Made by a program: the position numbers and the translations under genes. Positions 26,231 to 38,240 of a stretch of DNA of 64,000 bases are shown here, piece by piece (positions within the stretch are counted from its first letter, which is position 1; every line of letters starts with the position of its first letter). This DNA comes from CAVTWY01 sp963738615. GTDB lineage: Bacteria > Pseudomonadota > Gammaproteobacteria > Burkholderiales > Burkholderiaceae_C. Under the pieces are notes generated by a model that did no database searches, was not told the DNA's origin, and saw only the letters and a program-made list of their open reading frames with translations. The stretch spans positions 682,001 through 746,000 of the forward strand of contig CAVTXI010000019.1 of NCBI GenBank assembly GCA_963738615.1, read 5' to 3'.

Positions 26231-26743
26231 ATGAACGCGCCTTCGCCCTCACCATCAGCACCTCGCTGGAAGCCCAGCGTCACCGTTGCCGCGCTCGTCG
26301 AACACGAAGGGCGATACCTGCTCGTGGAAGAGCACACGCCCGAGGGCCTGCGCCTGAACAATCCGGCGGGCCACCTCGAGATCGGCGAGTCGCCGCTCGA
26401 GGCCGTGGTGCGCGAGGTGCTCGAGGAAACCACCTGCAGCTTCGAGCCGCAGGCGATCGTGGGCGTGTACCTGTCGCGTTTCCTGCGCCGCGCGCGCAGC
26501 GAAGACGTGACGTATCTGCGCATCTGCTACCTCGGCCGTGTGGGCCCGCCTGATGCGACACGTCGACTCGACGATGGCATCGTGCGCACGGTCTGGCTCA
26601 CCGCCGACGAACTGCGGCGCGAGGCCGCGCGCCATCGCAGCCCGATGATCCTGCGCTGCCTCGACGACCACCTGGCCGGCAAACGACTGCCGCTGGACGC
26701 GGTGGTGGGCGACGTGTCGCTGAAGCTGCCGATCGAACGCTGA
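26231..26743 (+). CDS. NUDIX hydrolase, NudJ-like
   Basis: A 170-residue NUDIX protein with the complete box G-x5-E-x7-REVLEE: GHLEIGESPLEAVVREVLEE. It hydrolyses nucleoside or thiamine pyrophosphate-type substrates. The sequence (TVAALVEHEGRYLLVEEHT) and chromosomal position near mnmA resemble NudJ, which neighbours mnmA in E. coli. Here a CDGSH gene and a Dcm-Vsr pair separate the two. ATG 26222 is an equally possible start. Confidence 0.85.
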   Translation: MNAPSPSPSAPRWKPSVTVAALVEHEGRYLLVEEHTPEGLRLNNPAGHLEIGESPLEAVVREVLEETTCSFEPQAIVGVYLSRFLRRARSEDVTYLRICYLGRVGPPDATRRLDDGIVRTVWLTADELRREAARHRSPMILRCLDDHLAGKRLPLDAVVGDVSLKLPIER

Positions 26744-26828
26744 CAGCTTGCGCGAAGCGTCGTTCACGCGTTTCGAAGTGTCGGCAAGCGGCGGCCCCTA
26801 AGATCGGGCGACCACAACAGGAGAGCCC

Positions 26829-27074
26829 ATGGCCGACACCAACCCCACCATCGCGCAAAAGGCGCCCTACCCCGTCGCCGTCGAAGCCGGCAAAGACTAC
26901 TGGTGGTGCGCCTGCGGCCTGAGCAAGAACCAGCCGTTCTGCGACGGCTCGCACAAGCCCACGAGCTTCACGCCGATGAAGTTCACCGCGGCTGAAACCA
27001 AGACGGTTTACCTCTGCGGCTGCAAGCAGTCGGCCAACAAGCCGATGTGCGACGGCACGCACAAGAGCCTGTAG
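26829..27074 (+). CDS. CDGSH iron-sulfur domain protein, double motif
   Basis: An 81-residue protein with two CDGSH-type sites. The first is CACGLSKNQPFCDGSH, the second CGCKQSANKPMCDGTH. Each supplies three Cys and one His for a redox-active 2Fe-2S cluster. Two sites in one chain match the bacterial two-CDGSH type, which needs no dimerisation to bind two clusters. A GGAG lies 8 nt before the ATG. Cellular role unclear; proposed functions for the family are electron transfer or cluster transfer. Confidence 0.92.
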   Translation: MADTNPTIAQKAPYPVAVEAGKDYWWCACGLSKNQPFCDGSHKPTSFTPMKFTAAETKTVYLCGCKQSANKPMCDGTHKSL

Positions 27075-27100
27075 ACGAAGCGACCCATCACACGCCGGGC

Positions 27101-28282
27101 ATGCGCGTCGCGGGGCTCTTCGCCGGCATCGGCGGCTTCGAGCTGGGCTTGCATCAAGCCGGGCACACCACCGTTCTGCTGTGTGACGTGCTGCCCACCG
27201 CACGCGCCGTGCTGACGGCGCGGTTCCCCGACGTCGACTACCGCAGCGACGTCACCGCGCTGCGCTCGCTGCCGTCGGACGTCGACGTGCTCTGCGCCGG
27301 CTTTCCGTGCCAGGACCTGAGCCAGGCCGGTCGCACCGCGGGCCTGCAGGGCGATCGTTCGGGGCTGATCGGCGAGGTGTTCCGCCTGCTGTCGCGCCGC
27401 CGCGTGCCCACGCTCGTGGTCGAGAACGTGCCCTTCATGCTGCAGCTCGGCGGCGGCCACGCGATCCGCGCGATCGTCGATGAACTCGAGCGCCGCGGCT
27501 ACCGCTGGGCTTACCGCGTCGTCGACAGCTGGGGCTTCGGCCTCGCGCAACGACGCGAGCGCGTGTTCCTGGTCGCGTCGCGTGAGGTCGACCCGTCGCT
27601 CGTGCTGTTCGCCGACGACGCGCCGCTCGAGCGCCCACGCAGCGCCATCCCCCAACGCCCGCACGGCTTCTACTGGACCGAAGGCCTCAGCGGTCTGGGG
27701 TGGGCCGTCGACGCCGTGCCGACGCTGAAGAACGGCAGCACCATCGGCATCGCGTCGCCGCCCGCGGTCCTGATGCCCGACGGGCGCCTGATCAAGCTCG
27801 GCGTGCGCGACGGTGAGCGCCTGCAAGGCTTCGACGCCGACTGGACAGCGCCGGCCGAAAGCGTGGCGCGACCCTCGGCGCGCTGGGGCCTGGTGGGCAG
27901 CGCAGTCAGCGTGCCGGTGGCCGCGTGGGTCGGGCGCCGGTTGGCGCAGCCGGGGTCGCAACGGCTTGGCATTGATCGACCGTTTGCGAACGAAGGCAAG
28001 GCGCCGCGCGCGGCGCGCTTCGACGGGCGACAGCGCCACGCGGTCGACATCGGCTGCGACCCGCTGGGCATCGCCCCGCCACCCCTCGCGCAATTCCTGT
28101 CGCCTGACCACGAGCAACAGGCACTGTCGGCCAAAGCGACGCGTGGGTTTCTCGAGCGCACGCGGCGCGCGAAGCTGCGCTTCCAGCCCGGGTTCATCGC
28201 CGCGGTGGAACGGCATCTTGCAGCGATGGACGCATCGCCGCTGACAAGCGCGCCCAGCCGCCGCGAAAAGCTCGCGGCCTGA
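27101..28282 (+). CDS. DNA (cytosine-5)-methyltransferase, Dcm-like
   Basis: A 393-residue m5C methyltransferase. Conserved motifs in order are I (GLFAGIGGFELGL, SAM binding), IV (AGFPCQDLSQAG with the catalytic Cys), VI (VVENVPFM), VIII (QRRERVFLVAS) and a slightly variant X (GSAVSVPVAAWVGRRL). The target-recognition region between VIII and X is about 90 residues, so one short target is expected. A C-terminal tail of about 90 residues of unknown role follows motif X. ATG 27101 starts right at motif I. The next gene is vsr. Confidence 0.92.
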   Translation: MRVAGLFAGIGGFELGLHQAGHTTVLLCDVLPTARAVLTARFPDVDYRSDVTALRSLPSDVDVLCAGFPCQDLSQAGRTAGLQGDRSGLIGEVFRLLSRRRVPTLVVENVPFMLQLGGGHAIRAIVDELERRGYRWAYRVVDSWGFGLAQRRERVFLVASREVDPSLVLFADDAPLERPRSAIPQRPHGFYWTEGLSGLGWAVDAVPTLKNGSTIGIASPPAVLMPDGRLIKLGVRDGERLQGFDADWTAPAESVARPSARWGLVGSAVSVPVAAWVGRRLAQPGSQRLGIDRPFANEGKAPRAARFDGRQRHAVDIGCDPLGIAPPPLAQFLSPDHEQQALSAKATRGFLERTRRAKLRFQPGFIAAVERHLAAMDASPLTSAPSRREKLAA

Positions 28283-28334
28283 TCGCGCGCAGTGATCGAC
28301 TCACGGTGTTCGATGCGCAGCGCACGCGCAGACG

Positions 28335-28724
28335 ATGCCCGCACCCGGCTTGATGAAGGCGGTGCGCCAGGCGCACACCGAACCCGAGCGCGCCGTGCGC
28401 CGCTGCCTGCATGCCCAAGGCCTGCGCTTTGCGCTGCATCGCGCCGACCTGCCCGGCCGCCCCGACATCGTGTTGCCGCGACGCGGCTCGGTCGTCTTCG
28501 TGCACGGCTGCTTCTGGCATGGGCACGACTGTGCGCACGGGTCAGTGAAGGCGAAGCGCAACACCGCGTTCTGGATGGCGAAGATCGATGCCAACCGTGC
28601 GCGTGACCACCGCAAGGCATCGGAGCTTCGGCGCTTGGGCTGGCGTGTCGAGACGATCTGGGAGTGCCAGGTGCGTGATGCGCGCCGGCTCGAGATGCTG
28701 AGCCGGCGGCTGCTCGCGCGTTGA
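28335..28724 (+). CDS. vsr: Very short patch repair endonuclease Vsr
   Basis: A 129-residue mismatch-specific nickase that repairs T:G mismatches produced by deamination of 5-methylcytosine. Family motifs are LHRADLPGRPDIVLPRRG with the catalytic Asp, VVFVHGCFWHGHDC with the metal- and zinc-binding His/Cys residues, and WRVETIWECQ near the end. It follows the Dcm-like gene by 52 nt, the usual functional pairing that offsets methylation-driven C-to-T mutation. No cognate restriction gene is adjacent. Confidence 0.94.
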   Translation: MPAPGLMKAVRQAHTEPERAVRRCLHAQGLRFALHRADLPGRPDIVLPRRGSVVFVHGCFWHGHDCAHGSVKAKRNTAFWMAKIDANRARDHRKASELRRLGWRVETIWECQVRDARRLEMLSRRLLAR

Positions 28725-28756
28725 AGGGCGATGGCGCACCTTTGGATAATCGGGCG

Positions 28757-29949
28757 ATGTCCACCACGCGCAAGCAACGCATCGTCGTCGGCCTTTCTGG
28801 CGGCGTTGACTCGGCCGTGAGCGCGTTGCTGTTGAAGCGCGCCGGGCACGAGGTGGTCGGCATCTTCATGAAGAACTGGGAGGATGACGACGCCCCGCGG
28901 GGTCGGGTGACGACGACAGCGAGTACTGCTCGTCGAATGCCGACTTCGTCGACGCCGCCGCGGTCGCCGACGTGATCGGCATCGAGATCGAGCACGTCAA
29001 CTTCGCCGCCGACTACAAAGACCGCGTCTTCGCGTCCTTTCTTGCCGAGTACCGCGCCGGCCGCACGCCGAACCCCGACGTGTTGTGCAACGCCGAGATC
29101 AAGTTCAAGGCCTTCCTCGACCATGCGATGCGGTTGGGTGCCGATGCGATCGCCACCGGCCACTACGCGAGAACGCGCACGCTGCCGTCGGCAGAAGTCC
29201 AACTGCTGCGTGGCCTCGACGCCGGCAAAGACCAGAGCTACTTCCTGCATCGCCTGACGCAGGCGCAGCTGCGCAGCGTGATCTTTCCGGTGGGCGAGTT
29301 GCCCAAGCCCGAGGTGCGCCGCATCGCGGCCGAAGCGGGGCTGCCGAACGCCGCCAAGCGCGACTCGACCGGCATCTGCTTCATCGGCGAGCGGCCGTTC
29401 CGCGAATTCCTGTCGCGATATCTGAATCAACAACCCGGCGACATCGTCGATGAACACGGGCGGCGCGTGGGTGCGCATGTGGGGCTGTCGTTCTACACGT
29501 TAGGTCAGCGACAGGGACTGGGCGTCGGCGGCGTCAAGGGGCGTGCCGATGCGCAGGGGCACCATCAGGCTTGGTACGTCGCGGCGAAGGACCTTGCGCG
29601 CAACCGGCTCGTGGTCGTGCAGGGCCACGAGCATCCGCGGCTGCAGGCGACGTCGCTCGAGGCGATCGATGCGAGTTGGATCGCGGGCGCGTCACCCACC
29701 GATGGCTCGAGGGGCGTGAAGACGCGGTATCGACAAGCCGACGGCCCGAGCGCGCTTCACGTCAAGCCGAATGGATCGTTCACGCTCGACTTCGGCACGT
29801 CGTCCCCGCAGTGGGCCGCCACACCGGGGCAGAGCGCGGTGCTTTACGACGGTGAGGTGTGCCTGGGCGGCGGCGTCATCGACGTCGTGCGCACGGTCGA
29901 GGTCGGCGACGTGGTTCGCGAGGCGCAGGCGACTGCACCTCGCGGCTGA
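28757..29949 (+). CDS. mnmA: tRNA 2-thiouridine(34) synthase MnmA (frameshifted near 28891-28915)
   Basis: Thiolates U34 in Lys, Glu and Gln tRNAs. The first frame has the PP-loop GLSGGVDSAVSALLL and FMKNWEDDD. After a frame change in a GC-rich stretch at 28891-28915 the second frame continues GDDDSEYCSSNADFVDA, then the catalytic Cys pair in NPDVLCNAEIKF and DSTGICFIGERPF, and the C-terminal beta-barrel. 1193 nt is one base short of a whole number of codons. As the gene is otherwise intact and near-essential, the break is probably a sequencing error. Confidence 0.9.
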
Positions 29950-30669
29950 TCACGTGCGCGGACGACCGAAGTCCAGCGTCCAGTAGTTGCGGTAGCGCGT
30001 GGCCTGCGTGCCGGCCACGCAGGCCAGCGCGATGTCCTCGAACTGCGGGTTCATCACGTTCGCGCAGTGGCCGTCGCTGGCCATCCACGCCTGCACCGTC
30101 GCTTCGGGCGTGTCGAAGCCCGCGGCGATGTTCTCGCCCAGCAGCAGCCACTGGTAGCCCGACGCGTCGACGCGCACCGCGAGCGTCTGACCGCCGCTGC
30201 CGACGTGACTGAAGAGGTTGTTGTCGGACATGTCCCGACTGTGGACAGCCGCGGCGTCTTCGAGTTGAGCGTTCCACGCCAGCGTACCGGCGGGGTTGAA
30301 GATTCCGCGCGTGCCACACGACGCACCACGCGCGCGTTCCGCGTTGAGCAGTTGAATGATGTCGCGGCCCAGGTTCGAGATGCCGCAGTCCAGCTTCGCA
30401 ATCGGCGTGTCTGTGCTCGGTGCGGCGTTGTTGAAGGGGTTGCCGTCGTCGTCGGGCGCCGGCGTACCGGGCGCGGCGCTGCTGACCGGAGAACTCCCTT
30501 GCGGCGACGCGGGGCCACCCGAGCTGTTGCTCATGCCGGCGCCCTGCGTTGCGGCACCCGCGACCGCGTCCGACGAAGAACTGTCAGCGTCACCGCCGCC
30601 ACCGCATGCAGACAGCAGCAGTGTGCATGCAGCAAGCGCCAACCCTAACCAACGACTTGTTCTGTGCAT
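29950..30669 (-). CDS. CAP (SCP/YkwD-like) domain lipoprotein
   Basis: A 239-residue exported protein. The N-terminus is a lipoprotein signal (LGLALAACTLLLSAC). A Ser/Gly/Pro-rich linker to about residue 90 follows, then a CAP domain: LNAERARGASCG, SRDMSDNNLFSHVGSGG, GENIAAGFDTPEATVQAWM and HCANVMNPQFEDIALACV. Two Cys pairs suggest disulfides. The activity of bacterial CAP proteins is mostly unknown. It converges with mnmA with adjacent stops. A hairpin abuts the start codon. Confidence 0.88.
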   Translation of the reverse strand: MHRTSRWLGLALAACTLLLSACGGGGDADSSSSDAVAGAATQGAGMSNSSGGPASPQGSSPVSSAAPGTPAPDDDGNPFNNAAPSTDTPIAKLDCGISNLGRDIIQLLNAERARGASCGTRGIFNPAGTLAWNAQLEDAAAVHSRDMSDNNLFSHVGSGGQTLAVRVDASGYQWLLLGENIAAGFDTPEATVQAWMASDGHCANVMNPQFEDIALACVAGTQATRYRNYWTLDFGRPRT

Positions 30670-30670
30670 G

Positions 30671-30702
30671 CCGTCAGCGTAGGGTTTTTGCCCTGCTGAC
30701 GG
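30671..30702 (-). promoter_or_regulatory. Hairpin directly before the CAP lipoprotein start codon
   Basis: Arms CCGTCAGC (30671-30678) and GCTGACGG (30695-30702) are perfect complements, with an inner AGGG/CCCT pair. In the transcript the stem ends one base before the AUG and contains the only purine-rich stretch that could serve as ribosome binding site. It may limit translation or be a protein-binding operator. Confidence 0.45.
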
Positions 30703-30860
30703 AATGTCCAAGCGCGCGTCAACGCGATGAAAACCGCGCTGCTGTTGACCACGTCACGGCCGCGTCGGGGCCGCTGCGCAACGTGACGCGAAGGCGTGTT
30801 CTTCGATCGTGCGTTGCTGCCGTGAGCGATTCACGGCGCGATGTCGAGGCCCCGCTTTTG

Positions 30861-31400
30861 TCAGAACGGAATATCGTCGTCCATGTCGTCGAAGCCGGTG
30901 TTCGACTTCGACGATCCGCGTGCTGAATCACCACCACCGCTGCTGCCACCGCTACCGCCACCACCACCACCACCGCCTGACGAAGGTGCGCGCGATGACG
31001 AGCCGCCGCCGTAACCGCTCTCGCGACCACCACTACCACCACCGCTGCCACCACCTTCACCGCCTTCGCGGCTACCCAGCAACTGCATTTGCTCGGCGAC
31101 GATCTCGGTGGTGTAGTTGTCCTTGCCTTCCTTGTCGGTCCATTTGCGCGTCTTCAGCCGCCCTTCGACGTACACGGGTCGGCCCTTGCGCAGGTACTCG
31201 CCGGCTATTTCGGCCATGCGGTCGCGGAAGACGACGCGATGCCATTCGGTTTCTTCCTGCTTGTCGCCGCTGGTTTTGTCCTTCCATTGGCGAGAGGTCG
31301 CGATCGTCACGTTACAGATCGACCCGCCGTCGGGAAAGGTTCGCGTCTCGGGGTCGCGACCGAGATTGCCGATGATGATGACTTTGTTGACGCTCGCCAT
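30861..31400 (-). CDS. ssb: Single-stranded DNA-binding protein
   Basis: A 179-residue SSB. The OB fold occupies residues 1-110 (MASVNKVIIIGNLGRDPETR, EETEWHRVVFRDRMAEIA, KGRPVYVEGRLKTRKW). A Gly/Ser-rich disordered linker encoded by CCACCG-type repeats follows, and the acidic tip ends DDDIPF, the docking site for replication and repair partners including RecQ, which is encoded nearby. Confidence 0.97.
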   Translation of the reverse strand: MASVNKVIIIGNLGRDPETRTFPDGGSICNVTIATSRQWKDKTSGDKQEETEWHRVVFRDRMAEIAGEYLRKGRPVYVEGRLKTRKWTDKEGKDNYTTEIVAEQMQLLGSREGGEGGGSGGGSGGRESGYGGGSSSRAPSSGGGGGGGGSGGSSGGGDSARGSSKSNTGFDDMDDDIPF

Positions 31401-31511
31401 GGTCGCGCTCCGAAAGGGTGCAGTTGAAAGGGGAGCGGGCATCATAGCGAGCGGCCTCGCGCGCGCATCATCGAAGTTGTCGATGCACGCTGCTGGCGTG
31501 TTAGGTGTCGA

Positions 31512-32519
31512 TCAGGCCGACTGTGCTCGGGGCGCCCGCGTCGGCTCGGGCGACCGCAGCGACGCCACCATCGCCTCGATGCCGCGCGCATACGGTGTGA
31601 TCTCGAAGTCGGGATAGCGGCGCATGAACTTCGCACTCGAGAAGACGTAGTCGCTGTCGTTCTGATAAAGCATCTCGCGCACCTCGCGCAGGATCGGCAT
31701 CACGAGGCCGAGCACCGTGACCATCGGCCGCGGCAGCGTCTGGATCGTCGCCGGTGCGCCGAGCAGTCGCGCCGATTGTTCGAGCAGCGCGCGCGTCGTC
31801 GGCGCGGGCTCGGCGGTCGGCAGATGCCACGCGTCATGGGCACCATCATCGAGCGCCAGTCGCACCAGCCCGCGCGCAGCATCGACCGTGTAGGTGTAGG
31901 TGTGCAGACGATCCGGGTTTCCGATCCACTGCGCGGCCTTGCCGGCCAACTGGCGTTCGATCGCCGTGGCGTAGAGCATCGAGTTGCGCACGCCCGGGCC
32001 GTAGAAATCGGCGCTGCGGCCGATCACCAGGTTGACGCCCTCGTCCTTCGCCGCGCGCAGCAGCCGGTCAGCCAGCGCCTTGCGGACCGCACCTTTGCGT
32101 GAAGGCGGCTGTTGCGGATGCTCCTCGGTCATCGGCACGCGCAACGGTGCCGGGCCATAGGGGTAGACGTTGTCGAAGAACACGACGCGCAAGTGCCGCA
32201 CGCGCGCCGCAGCGATCACGTTTTCGATCACTGCCGGCCAGTCGCGTTGCCACGTGCGCAGGTCGTAGCGCAGGCCCAGCGTGACGTACAGGTGCGTCAC
32301 GCCCGCGGTGGCGGCGATCAGCGCGTCGCGCTCGAGTGCGTCGACGCGGCGGTGCGCAGACGGGTGCGCTGCCGGCGAGCGGCTGGCCAGCGCGTGCGGC
32401 AGGCGCAGGCGTGTCAGCTCGTCGGCGACGGCTTGGCCGACCACACCGTCGCCGAGGATCAGGTGCATGGGGGTCTGGGCGGGTTTGGGGTTGGGGTTGG
32501 GGGTGGCGGCGCTGTGCAT
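31512..32519 (-). CDS. NAD-dependent epimerase/dehydratase-like SDR protein
   Basis: A 335-residue extended SDR-type protein. The nucleotide motif LILGDGVVGQAVADEL is a variant Gly-rich loop, followed by THLYVTLGLRYD, FFDNVYPYGP (family Tyr region) and SADFYGPGVRNSML. The C-terminal half matches nucleoside-diphosphate-sugar epimerase-like proteins. ATG 32519 has a GGAG 8 nt upstream; ATG 32468 at MHLILGDG is possible. It is divergent from a LysR regulator, its probable controller. Substrate unknown. Confidence 0.82.
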   Translation of the reverse strand: MHSAATPNPNPKPAQTPMHLILGDGVVGQAVADELTRLRLPHALASRSPAAHPSAHRRVDALERDALIAATAGVTHLYVTLGLRYDLRTWQRDWPAVIENVIAAARVRHLRVVFFDNVYPYGPAPLRVPMTEEHPQQPPSRKGAVRKALADRLLRAAKDEGVNLVIGRSADFYGPGVRNSMLYATAIERQLAGKAAQWIGNPDRLHTYTYTVDAARGLVRLALDDGAHDAWHLPTAEPAPTTRALLEQSARLLGAPATIQTLPRPMVTVLGLVMPILREVREMLYQNDSDYVFSSAKFMRRYPDFEITPYARGIEAMVASLRSPEPTRAPRAQSA

Positions 32520-32585
32520 GGTGGTGGACTCCGGCGGTTGTCGATGGGGCCATCGTCGCGCGGCAGGCCGGCGCCAGAACATCAA

Positions 32586-32608
32586 GAATGAATCGCTACC
32601 ATTCATTC
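32586..32608. promoter_or_regulatory. Inverted repeat in the LysR/SDR divergent region
   Basis: A perfect palindrome with 8-bp arms: GAATGAAT, 7-nt spacer CGCTACC, ATTCATTC. It lies immediately before ATG 32609 of the LysR gene and 67 nt upstream of the divergent SDR gene. This is the expected place for autorepression and co-activation by a LysR protein, although the motif is longer than the minimal T-N11-A box. Confidence 0.65.
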
Positions 32609-33514
32609 ATGAATCGTCATCCAGCCCATGCAGCGGGGCCGGGCGCGCTTGACTGGGGCCTGGTGCAGACCTTCCTCGCGATCCAGGGCGCCGGTTCGCT
32701 GGGGCGCGCCGCCACGCGTCTGGGCACGAGTCAGCCCACACTCAGCCGGCGCCTCGCGGACCTCGAAGCGGTGCTCGGCCAGCCGCTGTTCGAGCGCAGC
32801 CGGCATGGGCTTGTGTTGACCGCCGCGGGCACCGAACTGCTGGCGCCCGCGCAGCGCATGCGTGAAGGCGCCGAAGGCCTGCGCCGCGCCGCCGACCATC
32901 ACGCGCGCAGCCTCGAGGGAAGCGTGCGCATCACCGCCAGCGAAGTCGTGAGCCTGTTCGTGCTGCCGCCGCTGCTGGCACGGCTGCGCGACGAGCACCC
33001 GCAGATCCAACTCGATCTGGTGCCCACCGACGCGGTCGAAGACCTGATCGAGCGCCGCGCCGACATCGCGATCCGCATGGGTCGGCCCTCACAGCCGTCG
33101 CTGATCGCGCGCCGGCTCGCCGACATGCCGATGGGGCTGTACGCGCACCGCGACTACCTCGGCCGCCGCGGCAAGCCGACGCGGGCAACGATGGCGCGCC
33201 ACGAATGGATCGGCTTCGATCGCCATGACCGGCTGCTGCGTGGTTTTGCCGCCGCAGGCCAGTCGGTGCCGCGGGAATTCTTCTGCCTGCGCAGCGACAG
33301 CTCGGCGCTGCAGTGGCAGCTGGTGTGCGCCGGCGCGGGCATCGGCATCGGGCTCGACGACGTGGCGCGACGCACGCCTGGGCTCGCGCGCGTGCTCGGC
33401 GAGATCGTGGTGCCGCCGCTGACGGCGTGGCTCGTCGTGCACCGCGAACTGCGCGGCACGCCACGGCTGCGCGCGGTGTTCGACGCGCTGGCGAAGATGT
33501 TGGCGCCGGCGTAG
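32609..33514 (+). CDS. LysR family transcriptional regulator
   Basis: A 301-residue regulator. The N-terminal winged helix reads LVQTFLAIQGAGSLGRAATR, then TSQPTLSRRLADLE and FERSRHGLVLTAAG. The effector domain follows from about residue 90 (GSVRITASEVVSLFVLPPLL). An in-frame ATG at 32588 would add seven residues but would put the palindrome 32586-32608 inside the gene, so 32609 is preferred. It probably controls the divergent epimerase-like gene. Confidence 0.9.
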   Translation: MNRHPAHAAGPGALDWGLVQTFLAIQGAGSLGRAATRLGTSQPTLSRRLADLEAVLGQPLFERSRHGLVLTAAGTELLAPAQRMREGAEGLRRAADHHARSLEGSVRITASEVVSLFVLPPLLARLRDEHPQIQLDLVPTDAVEDLIERRADIAIRMGRPSQPSLIARRLADMPMGLYAHRDYLGRRGKPTRATMARHEWIGFDRHDRLLRGFAAAGQSVPREFFCLRSDSSALQWQLVCAGAGIGIGLDDVARRTPGLARVLGEIVVPPLTAWLVVHRELRGTPRLRAVFDALAKMLAPA

Positions 33515-33527
33515 CGTGATCGTGAGT

Positions 33528-34032
33528 TCACGGCTCGCCTTCCCAGTAGTCGATCGAACGTCGCGCGCCGCCCGATGAAGCCGTGGCCTTCGGCGAAGGC
33601 GCCGAGCTTGTCGCTGTCGGGGTAGTAGCACAACTCGGGGCGTTCCTGCGTGCTGATCGACAGGTACTTCAGCGGTGCGTCGCTGGTGTTGACGATGTGA
33701 TGCGGGTACTCGGGGCCGGGTGGAATCACAATCACGTCGCCTGCGCGGATGGGCAGCATTTGTCCAGCCACGCGCAGGCTCCCCGATCCCTCGAGGACCA
33801 CGAACATCTCTTCTTGCGCCAGGTGATAGTGATAAGGGCACGCCCGCTTGCCGGGTTCGAGCACGTCGTAGCCGGCACCGAGCTTCTTCGCCACGGTGCG
33901 ATCGGTCACGCCGCCGGTGCGCGTGTCGTACAACGGCTCGCGCTGCTGGTGTTCGAGCACGACCTCGTCGACATTGCGGATCAGCGCGCGACGCAGGGCT
34001 TCGGCGCTTGCGGTGCTGGTGTTGTCGCTCAT
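33528..34032 (-). CDS. Cupin domain protein (frameshifted near 33555-33575)
   Basis: A small beta-barrel metalloprotein. Metal ligands are visible in HYHLAQEEMFVVLEGSG (H-x-H-x4-E) and in the second motif's His after PPGPEYPHH. The start frame runs on past the family end as an antisense reading of the LysR gene. Restoring one base near 33565 gives the natural ending DYWEGEP and TGA at 33528, 13 nt from the convergent LysR stop. The corrected length is 168 codons. Substrate or ligand unknown. Confidence 0.78.
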
Positions 34033-34091
34033 CGCGGATCTCCTTCGCGCCGCATCGCGCGGCCACGCTCATCTTGCCAGCGCAGCACCCG

Positions 34092-36000
<1,909 letters not shown>

Positions 36001-36156
36001 GTTCGCAGCGCTGGCGGTAGCGGCACGACAAGGCGCTTCCTTCGCGGGCGGTTTGCTTTCGCGGGCTCACAACACTTACGCACAGAACCGGCTGCGGCAT
36101 CGCCGCGCAACCAAGATGCGGCGCTTGCCGGTCACCGGTTGCGAGAGGAGCAAGAG

Positions 36157-38217
<2,061 letters not shown>

Positions 38218-38240
38218 GCTTGACCGACAAAGGAGTACCC

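Noticed and set aside
27670..29478. 602-residue antisense frame across the Dcm, vsr and mnmA genes
   Set aside because: Shadow of three clear genes on the other strand; no recognisable fold.
33154..34032. 292-residue cupin protein
   Set aside because: The last 120 residues read antisense through the LysR gene. The family ending DYWEGEP appears in another frame at 33528.
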